Assembly: GCA_017436225.1 (NCBI GenBank)
Contig: JAFSDM010000047.1
Coordinates: forward strand, 1 to 39,471
From: Clostridia bacterium
GTDB taxonomy: Bacteria; Bacillota; Clostridia; Oscillospirales; Acutalibacteraceae
Length of the DNA: 39,471 bases
Reading direction: 5' to 3'
Below, piece by piece: positions 22,309-31,300 of the stretch; positions within the stretch are counted from its first letter, which is position 1, and each line of letters starts with the position of its first letter. The position numbers were made by a program, and so were the translations under genes. Under the pieces are notes generated by a model. It saw only the letters and a list, made by a program, of their open reading frames with translations, was not told the origin of the DNA and searched no databases.

Positions 22309-24782
22309 TATACGCCCTGCTTAGCGCGACGTAAAGCTTCTGCTTCGGTACAACCGTTTTCAGAAACGTGACCGTTGAGAGGCACTATTTTATCGTTAAT
22401 GGCATCAATAATCCAGCTAGCCTGTGGGAAGAAGTACTCATCAAATTCAAAGGGAGGGGTGATCCAGTTGCGTGCGCCAACAACAACGGGTGGTGCATCA
22501 AGATCATCAAAGCAAAGCTCGGTAATGTTCTTAGAAACATCGTTCAAGAAGGAGCCGCGAGCACAAGCATCCGAAACGAGTACAACCTTACCTGTTTTAC
22601 GAACAGATTCAACAATCTTTGTATAATCAAGCGGAACAAGTGAGTGAAGGTTGATAATATCAGCTTCCATACCGTATTTCTCGCTTAACTGTTTAGCGGC
22701 ATCTACTGCTCTGTAAAGGGCGGCACCGATGGTGATGATTGTAACGTCCTTACCATCGCGAACCTTGTTTACATCGCCGATTTCAATTTCATAACGCTCT
22801 TCGGGAACGCCACCCTCGTGGAACTGTTCGCCGATATCGTATATTCTCTGGCTTTCAAAGAACACAACAGGATCGGTGCCCTTAAGTGCGGTTTCCATAA
22901 GACCCTTAGCCTCCCAAGGAGTTGCGGGGAAGCAAACCTTAAGACCGGGGATATGTGCGCAAAGAGCGGTCCAGTCTTGTGAGTGCTGTGCGCCGTACTT
23001 GGAACCAACAGAAACACGAAGAACAACCGGCATTTTTAAAATACCTGCAGACATTGCCTGCCATTTGGACATCTGATTGAAGATTTCATCGCCTGCGCAA
23101 CCAATAAAGTCGGCATACATAAGCTCAACCAATGCACGACCGCCCGAAAGTGCATAACCAACTGCAGTACCAACAATGGCTCCCTCTGCCAATGGAGAGT
23201 TAAAGATACGGCTGTGGGGTAATGCATCCATCATACCGCGGTAAACTGCGAATGCGCCGCCCCAATCACGACAGTCCTCACCGTAGGCAATCATTGTTGG
23301 GTCTTCATAGAAGCGGTCATAAATAACTTCGGATAAAGCATCACGAAGATTGTACATCTTCATTTTAGAAACGGGCTTGCCGTTTTCATCTACGCTGTTA
23401 CGAACCTTACTTTTAATCTTCTTATAGCCTTCAGCCTCTTCCTTAGGAACAAGGTATTCAGGCTCACGGTCATCAAACTTTTCAACCTTTTCGTTTGAGT
23501 ACATAAGACGCTCAACAACTGCGGGATCCTTATTAAAATCACAATATGGGCTGAATTCGGGATCGGCGGCTGCTTTGCAAATCATGGTCATACGGTCGGA
23601 GGTTTCCTTAAGGATTGCGTTTACTTCATCCTCGGTCATAACGCCTGCCTCAACAAGCTTTGCAGGATAGGTTACAAGCGGGTCTACTTCCTTCCAAGTA
23701 TCAATTTCTTCCTTAGTGCGGTATGCGTTCTGGTCGGAAACCGAGTGACCTGAATAACGATAGGTAACGGTTTCAAGCATTACAGGACCCTGACCGTTTC
23801 TAAGGAGTTCAAGTTTACGCTCCATAGCATCAATAACTGCGAGTGGGTTGTAGCCATCTACTGTTTCAGCGTGGAACTGAGTTGGGCTAACACCGGAAGC
23901 AATTCTGGACATTCTGTCCTGACCCATTGTTTCGCCACGGGTCTGGTCGCCCATACCGTAGGAGTTATTAAAGATGTTGTAAAGGATAGGCATACCGTCA
24001 TTATGAGATTCCCAAAGGGTTTTGTACTGATCCATAGCGGCAAAGTTAAGTGCCTCCCAAACGGGACCGCGAGCCATAGCGGCATCGCCAACATTACAAA
24101 CAACAATACCCTTTTTATCATTGATTTTTTTGAATAGGGCTGCACCTGTGGAAATTGTACCCGAACCGCCAACTATAGCGTTGTTGGGATAAATACCAAA
24201 GGGTAAGAAGAAGGCGTGCATAGAACCGCCCATACCCATATGGAAGCCTGTTTCACGGGCAAAAATTTCAGAAAGTGTACCGTAAAGAATAAAGCGGATA
24301 GCAAGCTCTTTTTTATCCTTACACTCGCCGAGCTTTTCGGTAGCACGAAGACATTTACCATCAAGGAAGTTTTCCATAACCTCCATTAACTGCTCGTCGC
24401 TCATTTTTTCAATAGTTGAAAGAGCCTTTGCAAGAATTTCAGAGTGAGAACGGTGTGAGCCAAAGGCAAAATCGTTTTCATCTAAAAGATAAGCCTGACC
24501 TACGCAAGCGGCTTCCTGACCTGTTGAAAGGTGAGCAGGACCGGGATATGTATGGTCAATACCGTTATAAGAACCCTGAGTTTTAATAAGGTTAAGCATG
24601 GTTTCAAACTCACGCAAAACGGTCATATCACGGAAAATACGAATAAGGTCTTCCCTTTTGTATTTACCTGATTTTAATTCTTCTTTAATGGTTTTGTTGT
24701 ACTGATTTACAGGTATGTCCTTAAAAACAACCTTACCCGCCTCGCGTACCTCAGCAGGATCTACAAATAAACTTTTAGGCAT
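22308..24782 (-). CDS. 2-oxoacid dehydrogenase E1, alpha-beta fusion (pyruvate dehydrogenase-like)
   Basis: Thiamine diphosphate-dependent decarboxylase that loads the acyl group onto lipoyl-E2. The 824-residue product fuses both usual subunits. The alpha half (about 40-400) has the ThDP motif GDAAMARGPVWEALN...NN, the segment GSMHAFF and the phosphorylation-loop-like YRYSGHSVSD. The beta half (about 480-805) has MIAYGEDCRDWGG, NSPLAEGAIVG, ELMYADFIGCAGDEI and INLHSLVPLD. Separate genes are the rule in Gram-positives, so the fusion is notable. AGGAGG lies 7 bases before the ATG. It follows the E3 gene by 12 bases. Pyruvate is the likely substrate, but acetoin or a branched-chain acid cannot be excluded. 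Confidence 0.92.
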   Translation of the reverse strand: MPKSLFVDPAEVREAGKVVFKDIPVNQYNKTIKEELKSGKYKREDLIRIFRDMTVLREFETMLNLIKTQGSYNGIDHTYPGPAHLSTGQEAACVGQAYLLDENDFAFGSHRSHSEILAKALSTIEKMSDEQLMEVMENFLDGKCLRATEKLGECKDKKELAIRFILYGTLSEIFARETGFHMGMGGSMHAFFLPFGIYPNNAIVGGSGTISTGAALFKKINDKKGIVVCNVGDAAMARGPVWEALNFAAMDQYKTLWESHNDGMPILYNIFNNSYGMGDQTRGETMGQDRMSRIASGVSPTQFHAETVDGYNPLAVIDAMERKLELLRNGQGPVMLETVTYRYSGHSVSDQNAYRTKEEIDTWKEVDPLVTYPAKLVEAGVMTEDEVNAILKETSDRMTMICKAAADPEFSPYCDFNKDPAVVERLMYSNEKVEKFDDREPEYLVPKEEAEGYKKIKSKVRNSVDENGKPVSKMKMYNLRDALSEVIYDRFYEDPTMIAYGEDCRDWGGAFAVYRGMMDALPHSRIFNSPLAEGAIVGTAVGYALSGGRALVELMYADFIGCAGDEIFNQMSKWQAMSAGILKMPVVLRVSVGSKYGAQHSQDWTALCAHIPGLKVCFPATPWEAKGLMETALKGTDPVVFFESQRIYDIGEQFHEGGVPEERYEIEIGDVNKVRDGKDVTIITIGAALYRAVDAAKQLSEKYGMEADIINLHSLVPLDYTKIVESVRKTGKVVLVSDACARGSFLNDVSKNITELCFDDLDAPPVVVGARNWITPPFEFDEYFFPQASWIIDAINDKIVPLNGHVSENGCTEAEALRRAKQGV

Positions 24783-24794
24783 AAAAATTCCTCC

Positions 24795-26162
24795 TTAAAT
24801 ATGGAATATTGCTTCACGGATAATTTCCGCAACGGTTGGATGCGGGAATACCAATTTTTGCAAACGTACAGGTGTAAGCTCGGTATCAACCATCATAGTG
24901 GCGGTCATAATGATTTCAGAAGCATATGAGCCTACCATATGGCAACCTACCAAACGCTTATTATCTGTATCAACAACAATTTTTATAAAGCCTTTACCGC
25001 CGTTTGTTTCGGCAAGGTAACGACCCGCATATGACATAGGTAATTTAACCTCTTTAACCTTCATACCCTTTTGCTCGGCGGCTTCTTTAGACAGACCAAC
25101 GCTTGCAACCTCAGGGTCGGTATAGATTACAGATGGAATTACGTCATAACGCATTTCATCATTTTTACCCAGCATATGATTAACGGCAACCTCCGCCTCG
25201 CGATAGGCGGTGTGAGCAAGCATAAGCTTACCGTTGCAGTCGCCTATTGCATAAACACCTGAAACGTTGGTACAAAGATGTCTATCGGTTTTAACAGCCG
25301 CTCTATCCATATCAATGTGAAGGGTTTCAAGACCAATGTTAGCGGTAGATGGCTTTCTGCCTGCCGAAAGAAGAACCTTATCACAAGAAAGTTCCTTCTT
25401 CTCGCCGTTTTCTTCATAAACAACGCTGTTTTTCTTAACCTCAAGAACCTTACAGGAAAGCTTGAATTCCATACCGCGTTTTGTAAAGGCATCGGTAAGC
25501 ACCTTACAAATTTCGGGGTCGGTAGCGCCTGCGATTTTAGGCATCATTTCAATTACCGTTACCTTTACGCCAACGCTTGCGAAGTAATAAGCCATCTCAA
25601 GACCGATTACGCCGCCACCGATAACAACTAATTCTTTAGGTAGCACTTTATCATCAAGCACCTCGCGGTTTGTAACAACAAAGCCACTCTCTAAGCCCTC
25701 TTTAAGACCGGGTACGGGCGGAACAACCGTTTCAGAGCCGGTAGCAATTACAAGGCGTTTGCCTGTGTAAACCACGCCTGCGGCTTCAACCTCAAAACCG
25801 TTTGCGCCCTTGCCCTTAATAACGGCGTTTTCTGAAACTACCGTTACTTTATTTGCCTTCATTGTGGCGCCTACGCCCGAAACCAAGGCTTTAACAACGC
25901 CGTTTTTACGCTCAATAACCTTTGCGTGGTCATACTTAACGTTTTCGGCAGTAACACCATAGGCTTCGCTTTCTTTAGCGTGGCGATACATTTTAGATGA
26001 GTTAAGAAGTGTTTTGGTGGGGATACAACCCTCATTAAGACAGGTGCCACCAAGAGCCTTTTTCTCAAATACTGCGGCTTTCATACCGTTTTGTGCCGCA
26101 CGCTCAGCGCAAAGATAACCGCCGGGGCCGCCGCCAACAACCAATACGTCAAAAATTTCCAT
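24795..26162 (-). CDS. lpdA: Dihydrolipoamide dehydrogenase (E3)
   Basis: Reoxidises dihydrolipoyl-E2 with FAD and NAD+. The 455-residue product has the FAD site VVGGGPGGYLCAERA (about 7-21), the redox-active disulfide GGTCLNEGCIPTK (about 38-50), the NAD site VIGGGVIGLEMAYYFASVG (about 180-198) and the C-terminal His-Glu dyad in HPTVAEIIREA. No N-terminal lipoyl domain is fused, unlike some Gram-positive E3s. GGGGGC precedes the ATG. It is the middle gene of the E2-E3-E1 operon, 11 bases after E2. Confidence 0.95.
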   Translation of the reverse strand: MEIFDVLVVGGGPGGYLCAERAAQNGMKAAVFEKKALGGTCLNEGCIPTKTLLNSSKMYRHAKESEAYGVTAENVKYDHAKVIERKNGVVKALVSGVGATMKANKVTVVSENAVIKGKGANGFEVEAAGVVYTGKRLVIATGSETVVPPVPGLKEGLESGFVVTNREVLDDKVLPKELVVIGGGVIGLEMAYYFASVGVKVTVIEMMPKIAGATDPEICKVLTDAFTKRGMEFKLSCKVLEVKKNSVVYEENGEKKELSCDKVLLSAGRKPSTANIGLETLHIDMDRAAVKTDRHLCTNVSGVYAIGDCNGKLMLAHTAYREAEVAVNHMLGKNDEMRYDVIPSVIYTDPEVASVGLSKEAAEQKGMKVKEVKLPMSYAGRYLAETNGGKGFIKIVVDTDNKRLVGCHMVGSYASEIIMTATMMVDTELTPVRLQKLVFPHPTVAEIIREAIFHI

Positions 26163-26173
26163 TATACTGCCCC

Positions 26174-27427
26174 CTATTTTGCTAAAAGAACGGTAAAGTT
26201 CTCAAGATTTTCACCAAGCTCTTTTTGGAAGCGAGATGCGGGACTACCGTCTACTGCGCGATGGTCATATGTAAGGCTGAGACACATAGCGGGATAAATT
26301 TCAATAGAGCCGTCTGCCGCCTTGCGAACTCGGTCGATTGTTTTACAAACACCCAAGATACCCGTTTGTGGTGGGTTGATAACGGGTGAGAAGGACTCAA
26401 CGCCCAAAGAACCGAGGTTAGAAACGGTAAATGTACCGCCTGAAAGCTTATCGGGGCTGATGTTGCCCTCGCGGCACTGAGCCGCAAGCTCCTTAACTGC
26501 CTTTGAAATTTCAAGAAGGCTCATTTCATCTGCTCGGAAAATGGTGGGAACCATAAGTCCGCGCGGAGTATCAACCGCAACGCCTAAATTTACGTGCTTA
26601 AAGAGTCTGATGCTTGTATCATCAAGCATATGTGCGTTAAGGTCGGGATGATTTTTAAGTGTACGGGAAACGGCATAAAGCACGATATCGCCAAGGGTGA
26701 TACCTGCATAGTCGCCACCCATTGCTTTTAAAGCTTTTCTATACTCTAAAATTGTAGTAGCATCAAAGCTGGTGTTATGTGTAAGCTGAGCCATAGTGGA
26801 AAGTGAGGTGTGCATTGATTTGCTAATAGCCTTACGAATACCACTGAACTTAACGTCGGTATATTCTTCCTCGGCGGGTGCGGCTGCTGCAACGGGTGCA
26901 GAAGCTTCTGCCGCAACGGGCGGATTTTCCATAATCGCTCTGACATCACGCTCTATAATTCTTCCGTTAGGACCTGTGGGTGTTGCAAGTGACGCATCAA
27001 CCCCTGCGCGCTCTGCAAGCTTTTTAGCTCTTGGAGAAACGGGACTCTTTTTACCCTCTGCTGCGGTAGATTGAACTGCAGGGGCTTCGGCGGGGGCTGC
27101 AGCTACTGCTTCGGGCTCTGCTTTTTCTACTGGAGCAGGAGCTTCTTCAGCACCGTCTACGCTTGGGCGAAGGGCGGAGCAGTCCTCACCCTTATTTCCA
27201 ACCGCACAAACATTTACAAGACAGGGAACCTCATCACCCTCATCAAAAAAGATTTCAAGCAAGGTACCCTCGGCAGTTGATTCACATTCAAAACTAGCTT
27301 TATCGGTTTCGTATGTAAAAAGAATGTCGCCAACCTTTACTTCATCGCCAACCTTCTTTTCCCAGTTACCAATAATACAACTTTCAACCGTAATACCGGC
27401 CTTTGGCATAATTACTGCATTTGCCAA
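26174..27427 (-). CDS. Dihydrolipoamide acyltransferase (E2)
   Basis: Core of the 2-oxoacid dehydrogenase complex. From a TTG start at 27427 the product has 417 residues: one lipoyl domain with Lys43 in ETDKASFE, an Ala/Pro/Glu linker, an E3/E1-binding domain (about 130-170, SPRAKKLAERAGVDASLA) and an acyltransferase domain ending in the active-site motif SLTYDHRAVDG. The TTG is chosen because AGGAGGGG lies 7 bases before it and MANAVIMPKAG is the standard start of the lipoyl domain; a longer open frame to 27505 has no ribosome site. First gene of the operon; its promoter faces away from lplA. Confidence 0.93.
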   Translation of the reverse strand: MANAVIMPKAGITVESCIIGNWEKKVGDEVKVGDILFTYETDKASFECESTAEGTLLEIFFDEGDEVPCLVNVCAVGNKGEDCSALRPSVDGAEEAPAPVEKAEPEAVAAAPAEAPAVQSTAAEGKKSPVSPRAKKLAERAGVDASLATPTGPNGRIIERDVRAIMENPPVAAEASAPVAAAAPAEEEYTDVKFSGIRKAISKSMHTSLSTMAQLTHNTSFDATTILEYRKALKAMGGDYAGITLGDIVLYAVSRTLKNHPDLNAHMLDDTSIRLFKHVNLGVAVDTPRGLMVPTIFRADEMSLLEISKAVKELAAQCREGNISPDKLSGGTFTVSNLGSLGVESFSPVINPPQTGILGVCKTIDRVRKAADGSIEIYPAMCLSLTYDHRAVDGSPASRFQKELGENLENFTVLLAK

Positions 27428-27485
27428 AATAACCCCTCCTTTAATATTCGCATTTCTCCTATGCGTTAGATTTAATATTTCGGTG

Positions 27486-27501
27486 GCACAAGACCTTGTG
27501 C
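27486..27501 (-). promoter_or_regulatory. 16-bp palindrome in E2 leader, candidate operator
   Basis: GCACAAG-AC-CTTGTGC, two perfect 7-bp arms, lies about 15-30 bases downstream of the predicted transcription start of the E2-E3-E1 operon. Candidate repressor site or leader hairpin. Confidence 0.5.
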
Positions 27502-27522
27502 GCAAATACTAATACATAGTAT

Positions 27523-27551
27523 ATTTTACTACAATAAAGTTAATCAGTCAA
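27523..27551 (-). promoter_or_regulatory. Promoter of the E2-E3-E1-MBL operon
   Basis: On the minus strand TTGACT (27546-27551), 17 bases, TAAAAT (27523-27528). Confidence 0.72.
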
Positions 27552-27599
27552 TATTTTTTGCGTGAAAAAATATTTTTTTTAAAATATTTCCGGTTTGAT

Positions 27600-27627
27600 T
27601 TGACAACCATCTATAATATAGTATAAT
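27600..27627 (+). promoter_or_regulatory. Promoter of lplA
   Basis: TTGACA (27600-27605), 16 bases, TATAAT (27622-27627), divergent from the dehydrogenase operon promoter 50 bases away. Confidence 0.78.
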
Positions 27628-27657
27628 TATGATAGTAAATTGTTTTAAGGAGATATT

Positions 27658-28638
27658 ATGATTTCAAAATTACTGGTTTATAAAGCTACTGATTTTAACC
27701 CATATTTTAACCTTGCTACCGAAAAAGCTTTGTTTGAAAGCCTGCCTAAAGATGCCCTTATTTTATATTTGTGGCAAAACGAAAACACGGTGGTTATTGG
27801 AAAAAATCAAAATCCGTGGGCGGAATGTAACTGTGAGCTTTTAAAAAGTGAGGGCGGCTTTGTTGCGCGCCGACTTTCGGGTGGCGGCGCCGTTTTTCAC
27901 GACCTTGGAAACCTTAACTTCACCTTTATAGCAAGCGAAGAAAATTTAAGTATGGAAAAAAACTTTGAAATTATAAAATCAGCTTGCAGACTTTGTAAAA
28001 TTGAAGCCGAACTTTCGGGCAGAAACGATATTTTGGTAAAGGGCAAAAAGTTTTCAGGGAATGCTTTTTATCATTCTGCGGGCAAGGCGTACCACCACGG
28101 AACTCTGCTGCTTAACACTAACAGCGAAAAGCTTGCCCGTTACCTTACGCCAAACGCCGAAAAGCTAAAGGCAAAGGGTGTGAAATCGGTTAAATCGAGA
28201 ACGGTTAACTTATGCGATATTGTGCCCGAGCTTACGGCGGAAAAAATGCAAAATGCAATTATAACAGCCGCCGAAAAAGAATTTGGCTTAACCGCCGAAA
28301 TTATGGACAAGGTTGAAGCCTTGGAAACAAAAAAAGCCGCCGATTTATTTGGCAGCTGGGACTTTATTTTTGGCAGCTCCCTACCCTTTAATTTAACCGT
28401 TTCAAAACGCCTTGCATTTGGTATTTGTGAGCTTAATTTAAACTTTGAAAAGGGAAAAATCAGCAAGGCACGACTTTTTACCGATGCGCTTGATGAAACC
28501 CTTTCTGAACGCTTTGAAAACTGTCTTTTGGGATGTGATTTTTCCTTTGAAAATATAAAAAATCGCCTTGAAAAGGAATTTAAAAATGATATTTCAAATG
28601 AGCTTTTAAAGCTAATAGAAAAAGCCTTGATGCAGTAG
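27658..28638 (+). CDS. lplA: Lipoate-protein ligase A
   Basis: Activates lipoate with ATP and attaches it to the lipoyl lysine of E2 (or GcvH). The 326-residue product has the BPL/LPL catalytic domain with RRLSGGGAVFHDLGNLNFTF (about 70-89) and the lysine motif KGKKFSGNAFYH (about 122-133), plus a C-terminal accessory domain, so it resembles full-length LplA. TAAGGAG lies about 7 bases before the ATG. Placement opposite the E2 gene supports a shared lipoate-dependent function. The last codons lie inside the terminator stem. Confidence 0.94.
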   Translation: MISKLLVYKATDFNPYFNLATEKALFESLPKDALILYLWQNENTVVIGKNQNPWAECNCELLKSEGGFVARRLSGGGAVFHDLGNLNFTFIASEENLSMEKNFEIIKSACRLCKIEAELSGRNDILVKGKKFSGNAFYHSAGKAYHHGTLLLNTNSEKLARYLTPNAEKLKAKGVKSVKSRTVNLCDIVPELTAEKMQNAIITAAEKEFGLTAEIMDKVEALETKKAADLFGSWDFIFGSSLPFNLTVSKRLAFGICELNLNFEKGKISKARLFTDALDETLSERFENCLLGCDFSFENIKNRLEKEFKNDISNELLKLIEKALMQ

Positions 28639-28650
28639 CACCAAGGCTTT
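28621..28650. terminator. Bidirectional terminator overlapping lplA stop
   Basis: AAAGCCTTG and CAAGGCTTT (9 bp) enclose TGC-AGTA-GCA. The stem begins inside the lplA coding end and serves convergent lplA and niaR, which are only 17 bases apart. Confidence 0.8.
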
Positions 28651-28655
28651 CTCTA

Positions 28656-29168
28656 TTATATTTCAGGCGCAATATAGTTCTTTTGGTTAAGAGCTTTTTC
28701 AATTTTATCAAGATTTTCCTCCGACTCTGCTCGCACCGTATGGTAATGGTAGCCTCCCGTAATATTCATAAGCTCTGACGACTTTCCCGTTCGGACTCCC
28801 TCAATAAACTGCTTTACATGAAGACGGGAGAAGATGTTAAGCTTTGCAACTACTCTGCCATAGACCTTATGCCACACGAAAACATCCACAACGGTGCCGC
28901 CAAGGTCAACAATTAAATTCAGCTCATCCTCGGTTTGCTCTGTTGTGTGGTATAATTTGAATACACGCTCCTTAAGCGGAGATTTTTGCATAATATAACC
29001 ACTATGGGTTGAGAGAATATCGTATCCTGAGTTTTTCAGAATAGTGATATCCTGAACGATAATTTGTCGGGATACTGAAAACCGCTCCGAAAGACTGCTG
29101 CCGGATATAGCTTTCTGCTCGGATAAAAGCAGATTAACAATAGCTTTTCTTCGCTCGTTAGCCTTCAT
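28656..29168 (-). CDS. niaR: NiaR, nicotinate-responsive repressor of NAD genes
   Basis: The 170-residue product has an N-terminal HTH_11 domain (about 1-60, SLSERFSVSRQIIVQDITIL) and a C-terminal 3H domain with the diagnostic histidines in KLYHTTEQ, VWHKVYG and GGYHYHTVRAES. The family represses NAD synthesis and niacin uptake genes when nicotinate is abundant. It begins 12 bases after nadC and is the last gene of nadA-nadB-nadC-niaR, so it probably represses its own operon. AAAGGGGTG precedes the ATG. Confidence 0.94.
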   Translation of the reverse strand: MKANERRKAIVNLLLSEQKAISGSSLSERFSVSRQIIVQDITILKNSGYDILSTHSGYIMQKSPLKERVFKLYHTTEQTEDELNLIVDLGGTVVDVFVWHKVYGRVVAKLNIFSRLHVKQFIEGVRTGKSSELMNITGGYHYHTVRAESEENLDKIEKALNQKNYIAPEI

Positions 29169-29180
29169 GTATTCACCCCT

Positions 29181-30032
29181 TTATATAGCGTGTAGGTTTT
29201 TTAAAGAAAGGTCAAGAATTGGAGATGAATGTGTAAGTGCGCCGCTTGAAATGTAATCAACACCAATATCAATCAGTCTTGCAACATTCTCTTTTGTTAC
29301 GTTACCGCTGCACTCGGTTTCAGCTCTGCCTGCGGCAAGCTTTACCGCCTCTTTCATATCCTCAACGCTCATATTGTCAAGCATAATGATGTCGGCGCCT
29401 GCTTCGAGCGCTTCCTTTAGCATATCAAGATTTTCTACCTCAATTTCAATTTTGCGAACAAAGGGGGCATATTCCTTAGCCATCATAACTGCTTCTTTAA
29501 CACCGCCTGCGGCTCCGATGTGGTTATCCTTTAAAAGAATACCGTCGCTGAGATTATAGCGGTGATTGTAGCCGCCGCCAACCTTAACGGCATATTTTTC
29601 AAAAATACGCATACCCGGTGTAGTTTTACGGGTATCAAGAAGCTTTGTTTTACTGCCCTTTAAAAGCTCGGCAATATTACGGGTATAGGTTGCGATACCG
29701 CTCATTCTTTGCAGGTAATTAAGCGCTGTTCTTTCGCCCGAAAGAAGCACTCGGATATCTCCGCGAACGATACCTAGCTTTTGACCATTTTTAACCTCAT
29801 CACCGTCTTTACAGGTGAAGGTTACCTCGGTTTTTTCATCAAGAAGCTCAAAAACTCTTTTGAAGACATCAAGTCCTGCAATAACGCCGTCCTCCTTGCA
29901 AATCAGCTCTACTTCACCAAGCTGATACTCTCTCATTACCGAATTGGTGGTAATATCCTCGCTTGTGATATCCTCTTTTAAAGCGAGCATAATCAAGTTA
30001 TCTGCATTAAGCTTCATTGAAATATTATTCAT
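29181..30032 (-). CDS. nadC: Nicotinate-nucleotide pyrophosphorylase (carboxylating)
   Basis: Converts quinolinate and PRPP to nicotinate mononucleotide, CO2 and pyrophosphate. The 283-residue product shows the family segments SGERTALNYLQRMSGIAT, LDTRKTTPGMR, KVGGGYNHRYNLSDGILLKD (about 160-180) and IMLDNMSVEDM. The ATG at 30032 (MNNISMKLN) is behind AAGGAG and overlaps the nadB end by 8 bases; a seven-codon upstream extension would start at a TTG inside the ribosome site. Third gene of the NAD operon. Confidence 0.95.
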   Translation of the reverse strand: MNNISMKLNADNLIMLALKEDITSEDITTNSVMREYQLGEVELICKEDGVIAGLDVFKRVFELLDEKTEVTFTCKDGDEVKNGQKLGIVRGDIRVLLSGERTALNYLQRMSGIATYTRNIAELLKGSKTKLLDTRKTTPGMRIFEKYAVKVGGGYNHRYNLSDGILLKDNHIGAAGGVKEAVMMAKEYAPFVRKIEIEVENLDMLKEALEAGADIIMLDNMSVEDMKEAVKLAAGRAETECSGNVTKENVARLIDIGVDYISSGALTHSSPILDLSLKNLHAI

Positions 30033-31299
30033 GACTTTGTTTCTCCTTTTCAATGGCTGTTAAAACCATTTCTTTATATTTTTCCTCATATCCCTCATAC
30101 CTAGCCGCATCAACCGTATATTCACCGACCGACCGATTAGGTGAATAGTTAGCGGTAATATGCTTTGCGGCGCGCTTTGCAAAAACAAGGCTTTCAAGCA
30201 ACGAATTACTTGCCAAGCGGTTTCTGCCGTGAACTCCGTTACAAGCCGTCTCCCCAACGGCGTACAGACGGTCCATAGAGGTTTTGCTAAAGCTGTCAAC
30301 ATCAATACCGCCCATAAAATAGTGCTGTGACGGAACAACGGGAATGGGCTCCTTAGTAACGTTGTAGCCTTCATCTAAACACTTTTGATAGATATTAGGG
30401 AAATGAGCTTTAATTTCTTCTTCGGGGATTGGCGCCAAAGAGAGCCACACGTGCTCGGCGCCCTCCTTTTTCATTTCCTCAAGGATTGCATTTGCAACAA
30501 CGTCACGAGGAAGCAGCTCATTAACAAATCTTTCACCCTTGGAGTTAAGTAAAATTGCACCCTCGCCGCGAACCGACTCAGAAATAAGGAACTCACGACC
30601 GTGCTTTTTGGTATAAAGGGTTGTAGGGTGTATTTGTATGTAATCTATATGCTGAAGCTTGATATTATACTTTAAAGCAAGCGCCAGAGCATCACCCGTT
30701 AGGTGGCGGTAGTTTGTAGAGTGTTTAAAAAGTCCGCCGATACCGCCCGTAGCAAGCACGGTATAATCTGCAATAATTGAAATATAATTTCCGTTCTCAT
30801 CACGGCCGACAATACCGTTACAATGATTATTATAACTGATAAGATCTACCATTGTAAAGTTTTCTATGAGGGTAATGTTCTTTCTGCCTCTTGCGGTTTC
30901 AAGCAGATGCGAGGTTATTTCCTTACCCGTTTCATCCTCGTGGAATAAAATTCTGGGCTTAGAATGGGCGCCCTCGCGGGTATAGGTAAAGCTTTCGCCG
31001 TTCTTTTCAAACCTAACGCCAAAGGAAACCAGATCGGCGATTACATCCTGTGAAGACTCAATCATTATTTCAACCGATTTGGGGTTATTTTCGTAATGCC
31101 CCGCCTTCATTGTATCTTCAAAAAAGGCTTCACGGTCTTTTTCATCACGCAAAACACAAATACCGCCTTGCGCTAAATAGGAGTCACTTTTACGGGCTAT
31201 ATTTTTGGTTACCACAGTAACATTTTTATCTTCAGGTAGGTTCAGTGCGCAGTAAAGCCCCGCCACGCCACAGCCTACAATTAAAATATCCGTTTTCAT
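30025..31299 (-). CDS. nadB: L-aspartate oxidase, short clostridial form
   Basis: FAD enzyme that oxidises L-aspartate to iminoaspartate for NadA; in anaerobes fumarate is the likely electron acceptor. The 424-residue product has the FAD site LIVGCGVAGLYCALNL (about 6-21), YLAQGGICV, the active-site segment HPTTLYTKKHGREFLISESV (about 240-260) and the C-terminal VGETACNGVHGRNRLASNS. It lacks the C-terminal helical extension of longer NadBs (about 530 residues). The ATG at 31299 lies one base beyond the nadA stop (TGATATG); a much longer upstream reading only runs through nadA. Confidence 0.94.
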   Translation of the reverse strand: MKTDILIVGCGVAGLYCALNLPEDKNVTVVTKNIARKSDSYLAQGGICVLRDEKDREAFFEDTMKAGHYENNPKSVEIMIESSQDVIADLVSFGVRFEKNGESFTYTREGAHSKPRILFHEDETGKEITSHLLETARGRKNITLIENFTMVDLISYNNHCNGIVGRDENGNYISIIADYTVLATGGIGGLFKHSTNYRHLTGDALALALKYNIKLQHIDYIQIHPTTLYTKKHGREFLISESVRGEGAILLNSKGERFVNELLPRDVVANAILEEMKKEGAEHVWLSLAPIPEEEIKAHFPNIYQKCLDEGYNVTKEPIPVVPSQHYFMGGIDVDSFSKTSMDRLYAVGETACNGVHGRNRLASNSLLESLVFAKRAAKHITANYSPNRSVGEYTVDAARYEGYEEKYKEMVLTAIEKEKQSHE

Positions 31300-31300
31300 A

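Noticed and set aside
25278-25631. 117-codon plus-strand frame opposite lpdA
   Set aside because: Antisense shadow of a clear dihydrolipoamide dehydrogenase; no start signals.
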